Assembly: GCA_024509875.1 (NCBI GenBank)
Contig: JAMPIV010016238.1
Location: 62,001 to 126,000 of the forward strand
Reading direction: 5' to 3'
Source: Oreohelix idahoensis
Taxonomy: Eukaryota; Mollusca; Gastropoda; Stylommatophora; Oreohelicidae
DNA length: 64,000 nt
Of this stretch, positions 37,704 to 49,637 are shown piece by piece; the first letter of the stretch is position 1, and every line of letters starts with the position of its first letter. Made by a program: the position numbers and the translations under genes. Under the pieces are notes generated by a model, which saw nothing but the letters and a program-made list of their open reading frames with translations, made no database searches and had not been told where the DNA came from.

Positions 37704-39036
37704 TGTTACGCACGGATCATTATTATTTTTCGTTTGTATAAACATTTTTCGTATGTATGATCATTTTTTGACTGAAATGTATATTATGTATATTTACAGT
37801 CAAAGGGACAGAACCCGAAATATTGATACTGCTATTTTTTAGGAGTTTACCTCCTCTTGTATAGAGACACGTTCGGTCTATAATTTCTTGAACGAAGCGT
37901 GACCACATCTCCTTATTTGGTAGTACCAGTCAACTATGGTAGATGTCTGAAAACCTGTCTTAACGCTTCTTTTCATGACCATAAAAGGCGCGGCTGTGTA
38001 AGACTTTTATCTCGAATGTTCTTAGAATCGTCTTATTGTGAACGGCGACTCAGAGATTGTCGTTCTGCGCATGTCTCGACTTGGTTTTCGTTTGTTGTTC
38101 CGGCCAGCTCGGGGAGTTTAAAAATGGTCTAAGTAGCGAGCAGACGCGACCTGCGTCTTGGGATTTTCTGAGGGAAATACATTGTCTTTGTGAGTTAGTT
38201 AGCTAACTAGACTATTTCCCAGTATTATTCAAGCCTGCCTGGAGGCATATGTTCATGGTTGATTTTCCGAAATAAGGTAATTCCTCTTGTATCGAACTTT
38301 ATGCTATTATCTAGAGGTTCGTCATTTTGTCGCCTTTTTGCTCGCCTGTGTGATTCAAAATGGAGAGGTACTTTGACTAGGATTAAGTCACCGGTATCTT
38401 TATACCTGAACTAGTTATATATATATGGGTCGCTCTAGACCAACAAGACTATTGTCTGTGTTCCAGGATTCGTTATATCAGAGATCACGTCCAAGTCAGA
38501 TGGTTAGACTTAGAAACATTATAAAGGTCGAGCTGACCTGTAATCCATGTATGCTATTCACGTGCAGACAGTAAACGGACTGATTGTATACATCTGATCT
38601 GCTAGCATCAGAAAGGGAATATTTATTATTGTCTATGAACAGTGATGATCTGCAGCTGACACTGTTGCAGAATTTATATATATTATTTATACAGCTTCAC
38701 GAACTAGAACTCTATGATTTTGAATGCTGAACTCGTTGAACTATGTTGATGATATAAATATCCTGACTGTTTTGTGGCGTGCAATAAATGGAAAAAAATT
38801 ATACAACGAAGTTACCATTTCTATGACTCTACACATCATGTTGCCTGTGTTATACCTTGTGAACTGTTCTACTACCGCATACACAGCAACATCCTAAAAT
38901 CAGAGAAGACACCTACATCTTGCACTTTAATACCAGGTGTCGATAGGGGTGGCAAGTGGTCGTCAATCTTATACGGAGCTAACGTACCTGGCATTGTGGC
39001 GCACCATTATCATTTAGCCTAAATCCACCCTTATCA
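37704..39036 (+). repeat. Element B 3' LTR
   Basis: Almost identical to 29086-30417, with one extra A in an A run and about three substitutions. Ends CCTTATCA and is followed by the CCCTC duplication. Confidence 0.95.
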
Positions 39037-39041
39037 CCCTC
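39037..39041. repeat. Element B target-site duplication, right copy
   Basis: CCCTC matching 29081-29085. Confidence 0.92.
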
Positions 39042-39575
39042 ATGCCTCTCTTGCACACATCGTTGAATCTCAGCAGCGGTCGCCCAACTGTTCTTTTGCC
39101 ATCTGCCAGTTGTCCGTAGAAGATATCTTTCGGGATGCGACCATCTTCCATGCGGCGGGCATGGCCAAGACAGAGTAGTCTGCGCTGTCTAAGCAGTGTA
39201 TGCATGATCTGAAGGCCAGTATGTGACAAACACCTCCGCATTTGTCACTTTTTCTTACCTATGATGTGGCGTAGAAACCGTAGATGGGAGGTTTTGTACC
39301 CTCTGTCTTGCTTAGCATAAGTTGTCCTAGTCTCGCTGCCATATAGCAATATGCTGGTGACTCAGGCGTTTTATACTGCAGCTTTGGCCTTCATTGTGAG
39401 TTTGGAGCTTCCCCAAACACGCGATGTGAGGCGGGCAAAGGTAGTTGCAGCTTTGCCAATGCGGCTTTCAATTTATGTGTCCAGAGACAGTTTGTCGTCT
39501 ATGGTAGACTCCAGGAATGTGAAGTGGTGCACCATTGCCAATTCATAGTTATCGATAGTGACAACTGATGCAATA
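39037..39575 (-). mobile_element. LINE C-terminal region, right fragment, interrupted by element B
   Basis: The minus-strand translation gives VHHFTFLESTIDD, RIGKAATTFARLTSRVW, AAVYKACVTSILLYGSET, then GHARRMEDGRIPKDIFYG and GKRTVGRPLLRFNDVCKRGMR. This is a standard LINE post-RT region. It then meets element B and continues in frame at 28985-29085. A stop near 39240 and a missing 5' part show it was already a dead or truncated copy. It belongs to a different LINE family from the fragments at 1.5 kb and 52.1 kb. Confidence 0.85.
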
Positions 39576-40418
39576 AGCACTGTTTATAACGTTACGTGTA
39601 CGAGGTAAATTCGTACACTCATAGGCCCATTTTTTAATGTGCTAGATATTAATTTCTGTACCTAACTGCTGGACGATTCTTCTCAAACGTTGGATATGTA
39701 TCGGTGACAGACATATGAGATTAAGCCACATTTTATCAACGGTGCAACTGGCTTGCCTATATTCGCCTAGTTCTAAACTAACAAGTAACGCCATCTGTCT
39801 ACGGCTTTCTGTGTCTTCTTCATACGATTTGTTCTAGTGATCAAACATCTAGTTTGGATGACTGTGGTTAGTCAAGTTTTACTTCGAATATTTGCTCAAG
39901 TGATTATTTTGATGTTACTCTGTATATTAAATGCAATACTAAGTTTAATTTTAAATTAGCGTCTCCTCTTTCCGTCTTTCAAAGTTCCTCATAATATTCT
40001 TCTCAAAAGTGTGTCACCAGGTCGTTTTATTTGTTGTACAACCAAAATGGTACAACTAATTAGAATTAAACGCAACAGAGGCCACAGAGATGTGCTTTTA
40101 CAGAAGAATCTCTTGAATACCATTAGCAGCAAAAACGACTAATGAGGATGTCTTGAAAGAGGCCAATGCGCAAATGACGCTTATTATTCACGTAGAAGGA
40201 AGCGAGTCATTTCGCCGGTCACATCATGAGAAGACGAAAGCGGAGTATATCCTGACAGCAGGAACAATGAAAAAATAGTGAGTGTGCACGACAAAGAGAG
40301 GAGATACAGGAGAGTTTGACATCACATCATAGAAAGGAGACAACAGAATTGATTAACAATTTTGGAGATAGGAAGCTGTAGAGAGACATAATCGATTACG
40401 CTACCAGACCTGATACTT
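39576..40418. other. Unassigned noncoding DNA
   Basis: No recognised gene or repeat; it leads into the GAA tract. Confidence 0.45.
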
Positions 40419-40914
40419 GAAGAAGAAGAAAAAAAAAGAAGAAGAAAATAAAGAAAGACGAAGCAGAAGAAGAAGAAGAAGAAGAAGAAGAAGAAGAAGA
40501 AGAAGAAGAAGAAGAAGAAGAAGAAGAAGAAGAAGAAGAAGAAGAAAAGAAGAAGGAGAAGGAGAAGAAGCAGAAGAAGAAGAAGAAGAAGAAGAAGAAG
40601 AAGAAAAAAGAAGAAAAAGAAGAAGAAGAAGAAGAAGAAGAAGAAGAACAACAAGAAGAAAGAAAGAAAGAAAGAAAGAAAAAAAAAAAAAAGAAGAAGA
40701 AAAAAAAAAAGAAAGAAGAAGAAGAAGAAGAAGAAGAAGAAGAAGAAGAAGAAGAAGAAGAAGAAGAAGAAGAAGAAGAAGAAGAAGAAGAAGAAGAAGA
40801 AGAAGAAGAAGAAGAAAAAAAAAAGAAGAAGAAGAAGAAGAAGAAGAAGAAGAAGAAGAAGAAGAAGAAGAAGAAGAAGAAGAAAAAGAAGAAGAAGAAG
40901 CAGAAGAAGAAGAA
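40419..40914. repeat. Long (GAA)n polypurine tract
   Basis: About 0.5 kb almost entirely of A and G on the plus strand, mainly GAA with A-run, GAAA and GGA interruptions. The very long poly-Arg/Glu/Lys and poly-Ser/Phe frames on either strand are low-complexity artefacts. Confidence 0.97.
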
Positions 40915-43900
40915 TGTGACGTGATGAATTTGGGGCAACCCCTTCTTGATCTCTCTTTCCCTACGGCAGTAATCAGTTACAATTGTTGTACTGACTATTT
41001 GCGTGCATTTCCATGGTCAGTACGTTTTTCTTTCTCTGTTATGTAGCAGATATTTGATGTTGTCAAAACATTTGACACTCCTTATAGGTGATAATACATC
41101 ACATTTGCTAGACTCGCCACATCTTTGCTGAGATTATCGCAGGTGAAAACCATATTGGTCTGCTTAGTTTTCGCGCAGAGTTTTGTGCTCAAGCGACAGA
41201 AAGCGAGATTACTCGTCTGTGCAACATATTTTGGACAGACACAAATGACATAATCGTTTCCTGTCCGACTTTCACGTAGACATTACTTTATCTGAGAGTA
41301 ATAAGAATATGTGTTACATCTAAAATAAATTGTCGTATGAGCTTACATATGTGTTGGTGAGTTTGTACACCAGGCGTCATATGTTTTATTACCATATATG
41401 GGAGACGTGACCTTTGCATCACGCGCAAAATTAATCCAACCCAACAACATGTTTGAAATGATTGGAGTCCTGAGTAGGTTCATAACAAACAGATGCGGGG
41501 GTAGGACATGCAATATAACCTGACACGTTTCAGTGTTAAGACACTGTGATAAATCGCTTGCCAAGACGACACAACCAGACCTTGCCAGAAGTTAGAATTC
41601 CGAATTTTATTTTATCAGGCCGGACCTTTTCTTTGAGAATCTTGACGGATTAACAAAACAGCCCAGAAAACCTCTATCATTTTAACAAGGAAACCGGAAC
41701 TGAGGAAACTGAGAACACACGGAGTCATAAAGGAATTATCTTATTAAAGTAACTACCCCCAAGAACACTTGTAAGAGGCCTAATCAGGTGCCTTAACTTT
41801 ATTAATCTGCGCAAAAATTATGTGAGCCAGGATTGGCGTAAGCTGTGCATTTTACATTTTTTCATTACTTACATGTGAATTAATATGTGTATATTGCCAT
41901 GTGAATATTAATAAGTGAAAATTGCAAGTGGATGTCCAAGTCATGTGAGGCTGGCAACCTCAGCAGATAGAATGATGATTTCATGAACCACCACTGCAAG
42001 GGCTGGTGACTGCTTTATCGCTAGTTTCTTACAAAGAACTAAAAGCATTGGTAGCCCCAAGTTCCATATGGTGCAGGGAGGGAAAGATGGAGACATGATG
42101 TACATTCTAAGTGTAATATTTACATTTTCAAACAAGTGTAAATGTCTATGTAAACACATTCACTTTAAAATTGACGAAAAGTTTCAAACTTTTTAACATG
42201 GGTAGATATAAATGAAAACATATTCAATGTATATTGTGAACACTTTTTAGTCAGTGGAGATGTAAATGTAAACATATTCTATTTGTACCCTTAACCTTTT
42301 CATTTACATGTAAAATAAAGATAAAGCTTTTCAATTTAAATGTAAAAAACATGTTCTCTCCAGGGATTAAGTTTAATTCTCATCGAGGGTAAATTCTGAG
42401 TAGATGGGATTGTGGAATCGGAGAAAGGGGACACAAGAGTAAATGTCGGGAAACGCAATACTCAGGAGAGCGTTTCGTTTCAATTCTTGTACTATAGTTG
42501 TTGGTGGTGGTACCAGTTGAGGATTATATCTCTGGAACAAGAAGGGAACAGTGGCCTGAGCTTTAAGACGAGGGATCAACTTTGTAGACACTCCCTGACA
42601 CTTCTGCGAACGTGCTGTGCCCTACATCCTTGACCAGCGACGAGCGTTATCAGTAATCGGTCTACGAAGAACCAACCCATCAGATGGAGCAGAACCTACC
42701 AGTGGCAGCAGATAAGTGAAACCTATAGGCTGCCACGTGAACTCCTTTATAAACTGTTATTCCATCACAACAGTGATGACAACTTTCTGAAAAATCATTC
42801 ATTCTTTTAAAACCTTGTTAAAACTAAATGATTATTAAATTTGTTATTTATAATTATGCAAATTTAACTTCGATTTAATCATTTTAAATGTGCTGCATGT
42901 TTGTCTCAGTCAGTTTACTAAGTAAACTCTAAACAGAGCTATACCATAATAATAAGAATTCCACTGAGTAAATCAGAGTCGGGGCTTGACGAGCTAGAAA
43001 TTAATAATTGCTTAATCCTTCACAAAAGTTGTCGTCAGATCATAGAGTTAACGTGCTCAGCCAATGTAGCATTGTTCTCGCTTTTTCTGAATATCTTGTG
43101 AAACTCCCTTGAAATAGAAGCATCAATATCCTTCTATCTACCACTCTGCCAAGAGTAATCTGGTGCGAAGGTAGACACCTTTGAAGGCCCACAGTAGATA
43201 CTCTTTAGTTTTGGCCACTGCAAAGCAGGGGAGGCAATCCGTGACAAAGAAGCAGAAGAGGAAGAAAAAGAAGAGGAAGAAGAAGTAGAAGAAGAAAAAG
43301 CACGAAAGAAAAAAAGAAGAAGAAGCAAACGGGGAATCAAAAACCGCAAAACCTTTTTGGTACATTTCTATACATAAACATTTTCTTTCACATCCTTTAT
43401 AGAGAAATCAACAAAATAATATTTTGACTGATTCAGATAACTTTATTTACAGGTTCAAATCTACAGGATACACTTACTTACTTACTCGTTGCTCTTCTAT
43501 CTTGAGGTGTAGGGGTTTGGAAAAGAGAGCGCCGTACTATTATATCGCCTGTCTACAGGACAGACACAATCCAAAATGGCACAGCATCCATAGAACTGGA
43601 GGGCGCTACGTCAAGCAACAGGAACGCAAATACAAATCTCAGAAAATAAAACCAATGGCAACTTAAAGTTTATGGGTATCGAAGCAATTCAACATCGAAC
43701 AGTAAATCGTTCTCTACAATTGATAATACCAAAGCAGTTCTATAGACATCTAACAACAGATGAGTTTAATTTTGTTTTTGTATTCTTTTTAACTTCAGAA
43801 GGATGGATTGGTATGAAGAAAAATCGAAATAAGGTGATTCGTCTTACGAGGACAAAAGACAAAGAAAATAGCCAACGTTACGGCCACAAGGCCTTCGTCA

Positions 43901-44065
43901 GGGAAAGGAAAGAACGTGAAGGCTAGATAGGACACATAAGAACCTAAATAAATATAAAAATAAAACCTAGGTACTTCCCTAAAGGCATCGAAGTCCTAAT
44001 ACTTTTGCTGCCCGCGAAAAGACGAGCGTGCCCGGAAAAGGTAGCTAATGCCGACGTTGCTTTGA
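40915..44065. other. Noncoding stretch without recognised genes
   Basis: AT-rich DNA with only short unsupported open frames. A second purine-rich patch (GAA/GAGGAA) occurs at about 43245-43330. No splice-supported exon, RNA gene or LTR boundary was recognised. Confidence 0.45.
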
Positions 44066-44400
44066 TTTTTTTTCGGCTGTCATGGGTCTCAGCAAATCAA
44101 TCAGTGTCTTGTTGACTTTCTCGTTTTCTCTGTTGCGTTTATGGTTGTAAGGGTGGTGTGGCTCTTGTCAACTCCATATATCTTACACAGCTCTGCGACT
44201 AATGTTGAATCAAAATTCCGTCATTGCTCTGAGTATATTCTATGAGGGACTCCAAAATACAGAAAGCACTTCTCTACCAAGGCCCTTCCTGCCTGGTGAC
44301 GTTGACTTGCGCAGGACTATACGGAGTCTGTGTAAAATCCAATATGGCATTTACTAGCGCCTTGTTGAGGGAAAACGCTGTAAAACACAAATCTAAACTT
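44066..44400 (-). pseudogene. Degenerate Ty3/gypsy integrase core fragment
   Basis: Minus-strand translation in two shifting frames reads [20 protein letters not shown], a stop, RNFDSTLVAELCKIYGVDKSHTT, then a KRNREN...LLRPMTAEKK-like end. This is the integrase core around the second catalytic residue, where SDQG is normal. Here the Asp is Glu and the Gly codon is a stop. Frameshifts and the absence of flanking domains or LTRs make it a fossil. It resembles ordinary gypsy integrases more than those of elements A-C. Confidence 0.75.
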
Positions 44401-44422
44401 CAGGCTTCGGCGTTATTCTGGC

Positions 44423-44681
<259 letters not shown>

Positions 44682-44837
44682 GTTACCTCAGAGGCCAAAG
44701 ATATTGATTTTTTTTCTTTCTGTAATCGTGTCTAGTAAGCAGACTTTTTTTGTTGATAAAAAGTTTAATTATAGTTTTCATTTATCTCATTTATTTTATA
44801 GTACGGTTGTATTATGACATAGAGCCAGAAGTATATT

Positions 44838-45026
44838 TTATTGACTTGGGCATCCTGAGCTTAACGTAGCAAAGAAGTTATAAATACTTGTTTGGCCACA
44901 GTCTTCCCGAATATTTCCTTGCAGCAAGGACAGAAAAAGAGGTCCCAAACTCTTCTCATCGCAGGTACAAACTAGGTCAGTGTTGTCTGTAGCGTCAAAG
45001 AAGACCAAACTGGTGAGAGAAGTAAG
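44838..45026 (-). pseudogene. LRR gene 2: LRRCT cap fragment
   Basis: Homologous to 124-310 of LRR gene 1. The minus strand is open for 62 codons with SLVFFDATDNTDLVCTCDEK, DCGQTSIYNFFATLSSGCPSQ and a TAA at 44838-44840. The CxC...C...C pattern is a C-terminal LRR cap, and here it lacks the frameshift of gene 1. The homology stops abruptly at about 45026, and no LRR repeats are found between here and exon 2 at 48.2 kb. The gene therefore appears to have lost its body. The end of the protein has no membrane anchor. Confidence 0.7.
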
Positions 45027-48000
45027 CCGACCAGAAGCGAAGATGGTCTGAACATCTCACTGAGGTTGTAATGATTTATAACTCCACCCCCCACCCACAA
45101 TGCTTCGACAAGGTACTCACATGCATTGAAGCATTTCTGAAGTCTTCTTGGTATGACCACCAACTGTGCACACTGCTACAATATACATATGTGGAAGTGA
45201 ACCTCTGTCTATGAGTCTAATTACACCCTCATTGACTCTTGAAATCATCCACACACTTCCAGGGATTCCCCCTGTGGTGAAACGTGTTGAGAACCCAGCA
45301 TTGCACACTAACCATGGAGAAGTCAACTGAGTCCCGGACGTAATTCTTTGACCTGGTTGACTGCATTCAGGAGGATCTGACTTTGGACTCAGTGATAGGC
45401 AGAGGGAGCTGAAAAATGGCTCTATGCAGGCAGGACGTGACAATTCCTTGGGATAGCCCAGAGCCATGGCGCAGTATTTTAGCTATGCATAGTTTGAGAG
45501 CCCCCTTTGATGGCAGGGAATGCACAGTATGTCACGCGTTTCTTACCCCTAGCTTGGTGTCGTAGATTTTTGATAGGATAATTAAGACTTGTGTTGGTCC
45601 CTTCTGAATAGATTTGAATGAGTGATAGCCACCGTGAGAGATGATAATAGAAACAGATTTCCACGAATGAGGTGGTAGAATGTGATAGAGGCTGTCTCTG
45701 AAATCGAGAAAATCTTCTCTCTTTCACCTATCTTCTACGACAGATTTAGAGGAGTCAGACAGTCTAAACACATATATATTAAATATATATATATCTCCAC
45801 TCACATACACACACACATAAGACGACAGTTAGACGTACAGGCGTGGGAAAACTATAACAATGGTTATATAGATATTATGGGAACGAACTGACCGCAACAC
45901 TGGAATAAGTTTAGTTGTAGTTTAATTATCATAGTAAACTTACGTCACAACAAATAAAATTACCTCGTAAGCATATACACATAGTCATAAAAAATCAAGG
46001 AATGCTACAAGAATGATAGACCCGTTGGTATGATCCTTCCCCTCGATGTATAGCTCACAGTCCCGTTAGAAGAAAGTGATGGCCCCCAAAGTGTCACAGA
46101 TACATATGATTGAGTCTAAGTTTTTTTTGTTTCCCCTTTAAGGTATGGACAGACTTGGTACTCTGATCTATTCTAAGGGAAACTATTGTTAGCAACCAAA
46201 TCTTGCATAAAGAAGGTTAAGACAGCAAAATGGGTGCCAAAATACAACAATAAAGAAACACTCAGACCTGTATTCACTCTATTCACTCAGCGGTGGCCAC
46301 GTGCTCTCTTGCATACTTACAGCTTTGGTAGCAGCATCTAGCAACATAATTTTTAGGACACGCATATACAGAATCTTCAATGGTAGCCGTGGCCAAGATA
46401 ACCCCAGTTCCAAAAAGACGGTTTGAATTCACTGCTTCAGGGAACGTTGTTTTTGTTCTACTATTTTTAGGATATCTGTTTAAGTCACATTAAAATTGTC
46501 CAGGCACGTACGTTAACAGCTAGCACAGTGTCAAAATGGCTTAGGTTTCTAGAAATGAGGAATGTCAGGTCGATGTCTACTTTCAGGAAAGGACTATATT
46601 TGGTCACCACACCACTAGTAACTCCGTCGGAATGTTACTGACGTTAATATGTTTCTTGCCGCACGGGCTAAAATGTACTTGAGGTTTTTCTCTGGAAGAA
46701 TCAAATCAGGCTCGATGGGCACGTTACTTCTTTAAAATCTTTAAAGTTCTTGTAAAGGTTATAGACCAAGTCTTTAAGGACAGAATGTTTTTGTTCTTCA
46801 CAGATATTTTTCTTTACTTAACGCTCGCAAAGTTTGGGTTAACCCCAGTTTTCTTCACTAGAGGAAAAAACACATATAAAATAATTATACATACTATGTA
46901 CTTGTTATAACTTACATTTTAAACTGCAAGCGTAGCGCTTGACTTATCGTTTAAATTCCCGTGAAGTAGTTATATTTAAAAAAATCAATCATCATGAATT
47001 TGAAATACATATAAATATATTTCGCCAATACTCATGAGGCATCAGTGTATTTACTAGTTAGTTTAAAATATTCTCGGCTGAGTATTTAGCAGTTAAATTA
47101 AATTCATTTATGGCTGCATGAGTTTAAGCTTAAAATTTTAATTTATTCTGCTTTCCACTGTAACTTGTCGACTAGAGAATATAACAGACTTATAAATTAA
47201 GCACTCTGCACAAAATTTAACTAGTGAAAATAGGCGATTCAACACTTAATCACTCACAAAATATTAAATACTTAATATAATATTTACCTCAACACAGAAC
47301 TACGGTATTACATCGAAACTAAGAGTTTCACTTATAAGTTTAAGTATCTAGAACGAAGTGACCACGTCTACTGCAAATGGAGAATGAGTGAAATCAAGTT
47401 TAAAACTCTGATTATATCTATCAAACAGACAAAGAGGTCCCACGTTATTTCGAAACACGAGACAGCGCCGATCTCTCCCCTTCTCATTAACACTTTCCAT
47501 AACCAGAAGACCTGCCATAAACTGCCACTTCGCGTCTTGACACCTCACTGCTAACGAAACTGTCTGAGAGTGCCGTGACAGAGGAAAATACTAGACAAAT
47601 GTCTCATTCTGCGCCGTGCAGATGTCAGTTATCACACCTCACGCCGGAGAAACGTTCGCGTCAGGTGAAAATGGTAGCCAAAAGTCTGCTCCTATGTCTG
47701 AGATAGATGAATATTCACAGTTTCTCGTCTGACTGACATCTACGTAATAGAATGCGTATCAGTATGAGAAAGAAAATCGGTAAAGTGAGAATGGGAAAGA
47801 AAATATTTTTCGCAAACGAACGATTGCGAAAAATACAGGAAAAGGATAAAAGAGCGATAATAAAGTAAAGGACACGGGTAGAAAAAGAAGAGAATATAGA
47901 AAATTTATTGATCATAAAACTCTATGTGACACTTGGGACCCCTATTTTACTATCTTTTAAATGCAAGCCAAGCAGGAGAAACTGGAACTCGTGATTTCAA

Positions 48001-48174
48001 CTCAACAAGTTTCGTATGTGGCACAAAAGCCTCAGGAAAAGCCTAGATCTACAGTATAGATAATACCGAGGAGTCTTCAACTTGGTATTGGCTGCAAAAG
48101 AGCGAGAAGCTCAGCATGGTTATGGTACGTTAAAGTCACGAATGTGTTCTGTAACAGCAGCCAAGAAAACTTAC
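45027..48174. other. Presumed intron/deleted body of LRR gene 2; no gene recognised
   Basis: AT-rich sequence without any LRR-like frame on either strand. Short open frames (for example the 116-codon minus frame 45117-45467) match nothing I recognise. A short ATAT/CACA patch lies near 45770-45815. Confidence 0.5.
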
Positions 48175-48282
48175 ATCAAGCATTAGAAATGTTAGACCTG
48201 CTGTGTTGTTGCTGACAATTTGTGGTACTGAGTTTAACCTTCTGTTCGCGCATAAGATGCTCTTTTCTGCACATGAACACTC
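48175..48282 (-). CDS. LRR gene 2, exon 2: LRRNT cysteine cap (108 bp, phase 0)
   Basis: On the minus strand, acceptor CCTTTTTCTCCAG and donor GAT|GTAAGT bound 36 open codons: [20 protein letters not shown], then [16 protein letters not shown]. Joined in phase to exon 1 (ECPYK) this yields the canonical LRRNT spacing CPxxxCxC...C and then the first half of an LRR (LxxLxL). Length, phase and both splice sites match the gene 1 exon at 3941-4048. An ATCT array begins about 25 bp upstream in transcript direction, as in gene 1. Confidence 0.8.
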
Positions 48283-48307
48283 CTGGAGAAAAAGGAATCT
48301 GTACAGG

Positions 48308-48980
<673 letters not shown>

Positions 48981-49517
48981 GTGTCTCAGTCGGTCTATCT
49001 GTCCTGTCTTTTGGTCGATCTGTCAGTCTGACTGGCTAACTATATGTCTGTCTGTCTGTCTCTTTTCACCAAGTATTCTCAGTACAAGAAATTCTTCCTA
49101 CGCATGCAGTTTTGTAAATATGTTTATTAATATATATCGCGCTTAAAAAAAAAGAAAGAATAGATAGAAGAAAAGTGTCAGATGTGTTTATGATGGTCAT
49201 ACTACATTTTTGAGGAAAGAAGAGGTTCGCAGATATAGTCTGATATATACATACATATATATATATATATGCTTTCAGATAACACAAAGCCAATTTAGCC
49301 AATCAGGGCTGAGTAAGTCTATCCTAAAGATATGTAGCTGATTAACAACACAGGTGAGACGGACACACGTAGATTTATATCGAAAGTAAATCCAAACTCT
49401 AGAAGTGACCAAGCCTTCGAATAGAGAGCGATCGTGACATTGCAAAAGGCAGACGCGGATTACGAGAAGGGACTTTCAAAGTGACAAGAAAATATGTTAT
49501 CATTAGGCAGAACTAAC
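48981..49517. other. Remainder of intron 1 of LRR gene 2
   Basis: CTGT-rich decay of the microsatellite to about 49065, then AT-rich DNA with a short (TA)n at about 49256-49270. No gene. Confidence 0.5.
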
Positions 49518-49637
49518 CTTGTATGGGCATTCATATCCAAATCCTAAAGCATATAGAATGCCACAAAGCCAGAGAGTGGTCCAGAATCTGCTCTTGCTCA
49601 CTACTTTAGTCACCAGCATCAAACATAAGTCAGTCAT
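49518..49637 (-). CDS. LRR gene 2, exon 1: signal peptide exon (120 bp, phase 0)
   Basis: The minus-strand ATG at 49637 opens 40 codons: MTDLCLMLVTKVVSKSR, then a hydrophobic core FWTTLWLCGILYALGFG and YECPYK. A 5' splice site AAG|GTTAGT follows 49518. A second ATG at codon 7 aligns better with the conserved LVTK and could be the real start. The exon ends with the first cysteine of the LRRNT cap, which exon 2 completes. The paralogue is 20891-21017. Secretion is inferred from the signal peptide; the function is unknown. Confidence 0.75.

Larger units (their letters stand above)
29086..39036 (+). mobile_element. Element B: Gmr1-like Ty3/gypsy LTR retrotransposon, full length, very young
   Basis: The 9951-bp element has LTRs of 1332 and 1333 bp that differ by about three substitutions and one indel by eye. 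It has a perfect 5-bp target duplication, a PPT and a candidate PBS. Coding order is gag, protease, integrase, RT-RNase H, again with integrase before RT. Its proteins are clearly more distant from elements A and C than those are from each other. The coding region contains several frameshifts despite the near-identical LTRs. It is inserted in a LINE, between the two LRR genes. Confidence 0.95.

Noticed and set aside
40396..41046. Long Arg/Glu/Lys, Ser and Phe open frames on both strands
   Set aside because: Low-complexity GAA/TTC tract; stop codons are absent because of composition only.
45117..45467. 116-codon minus-strand frame as an exon of LRR gene 2
   Set aside because: No leucine-rich pattern, no flanking splice sites in the right phase, and no counterpart in LRR gene 1.
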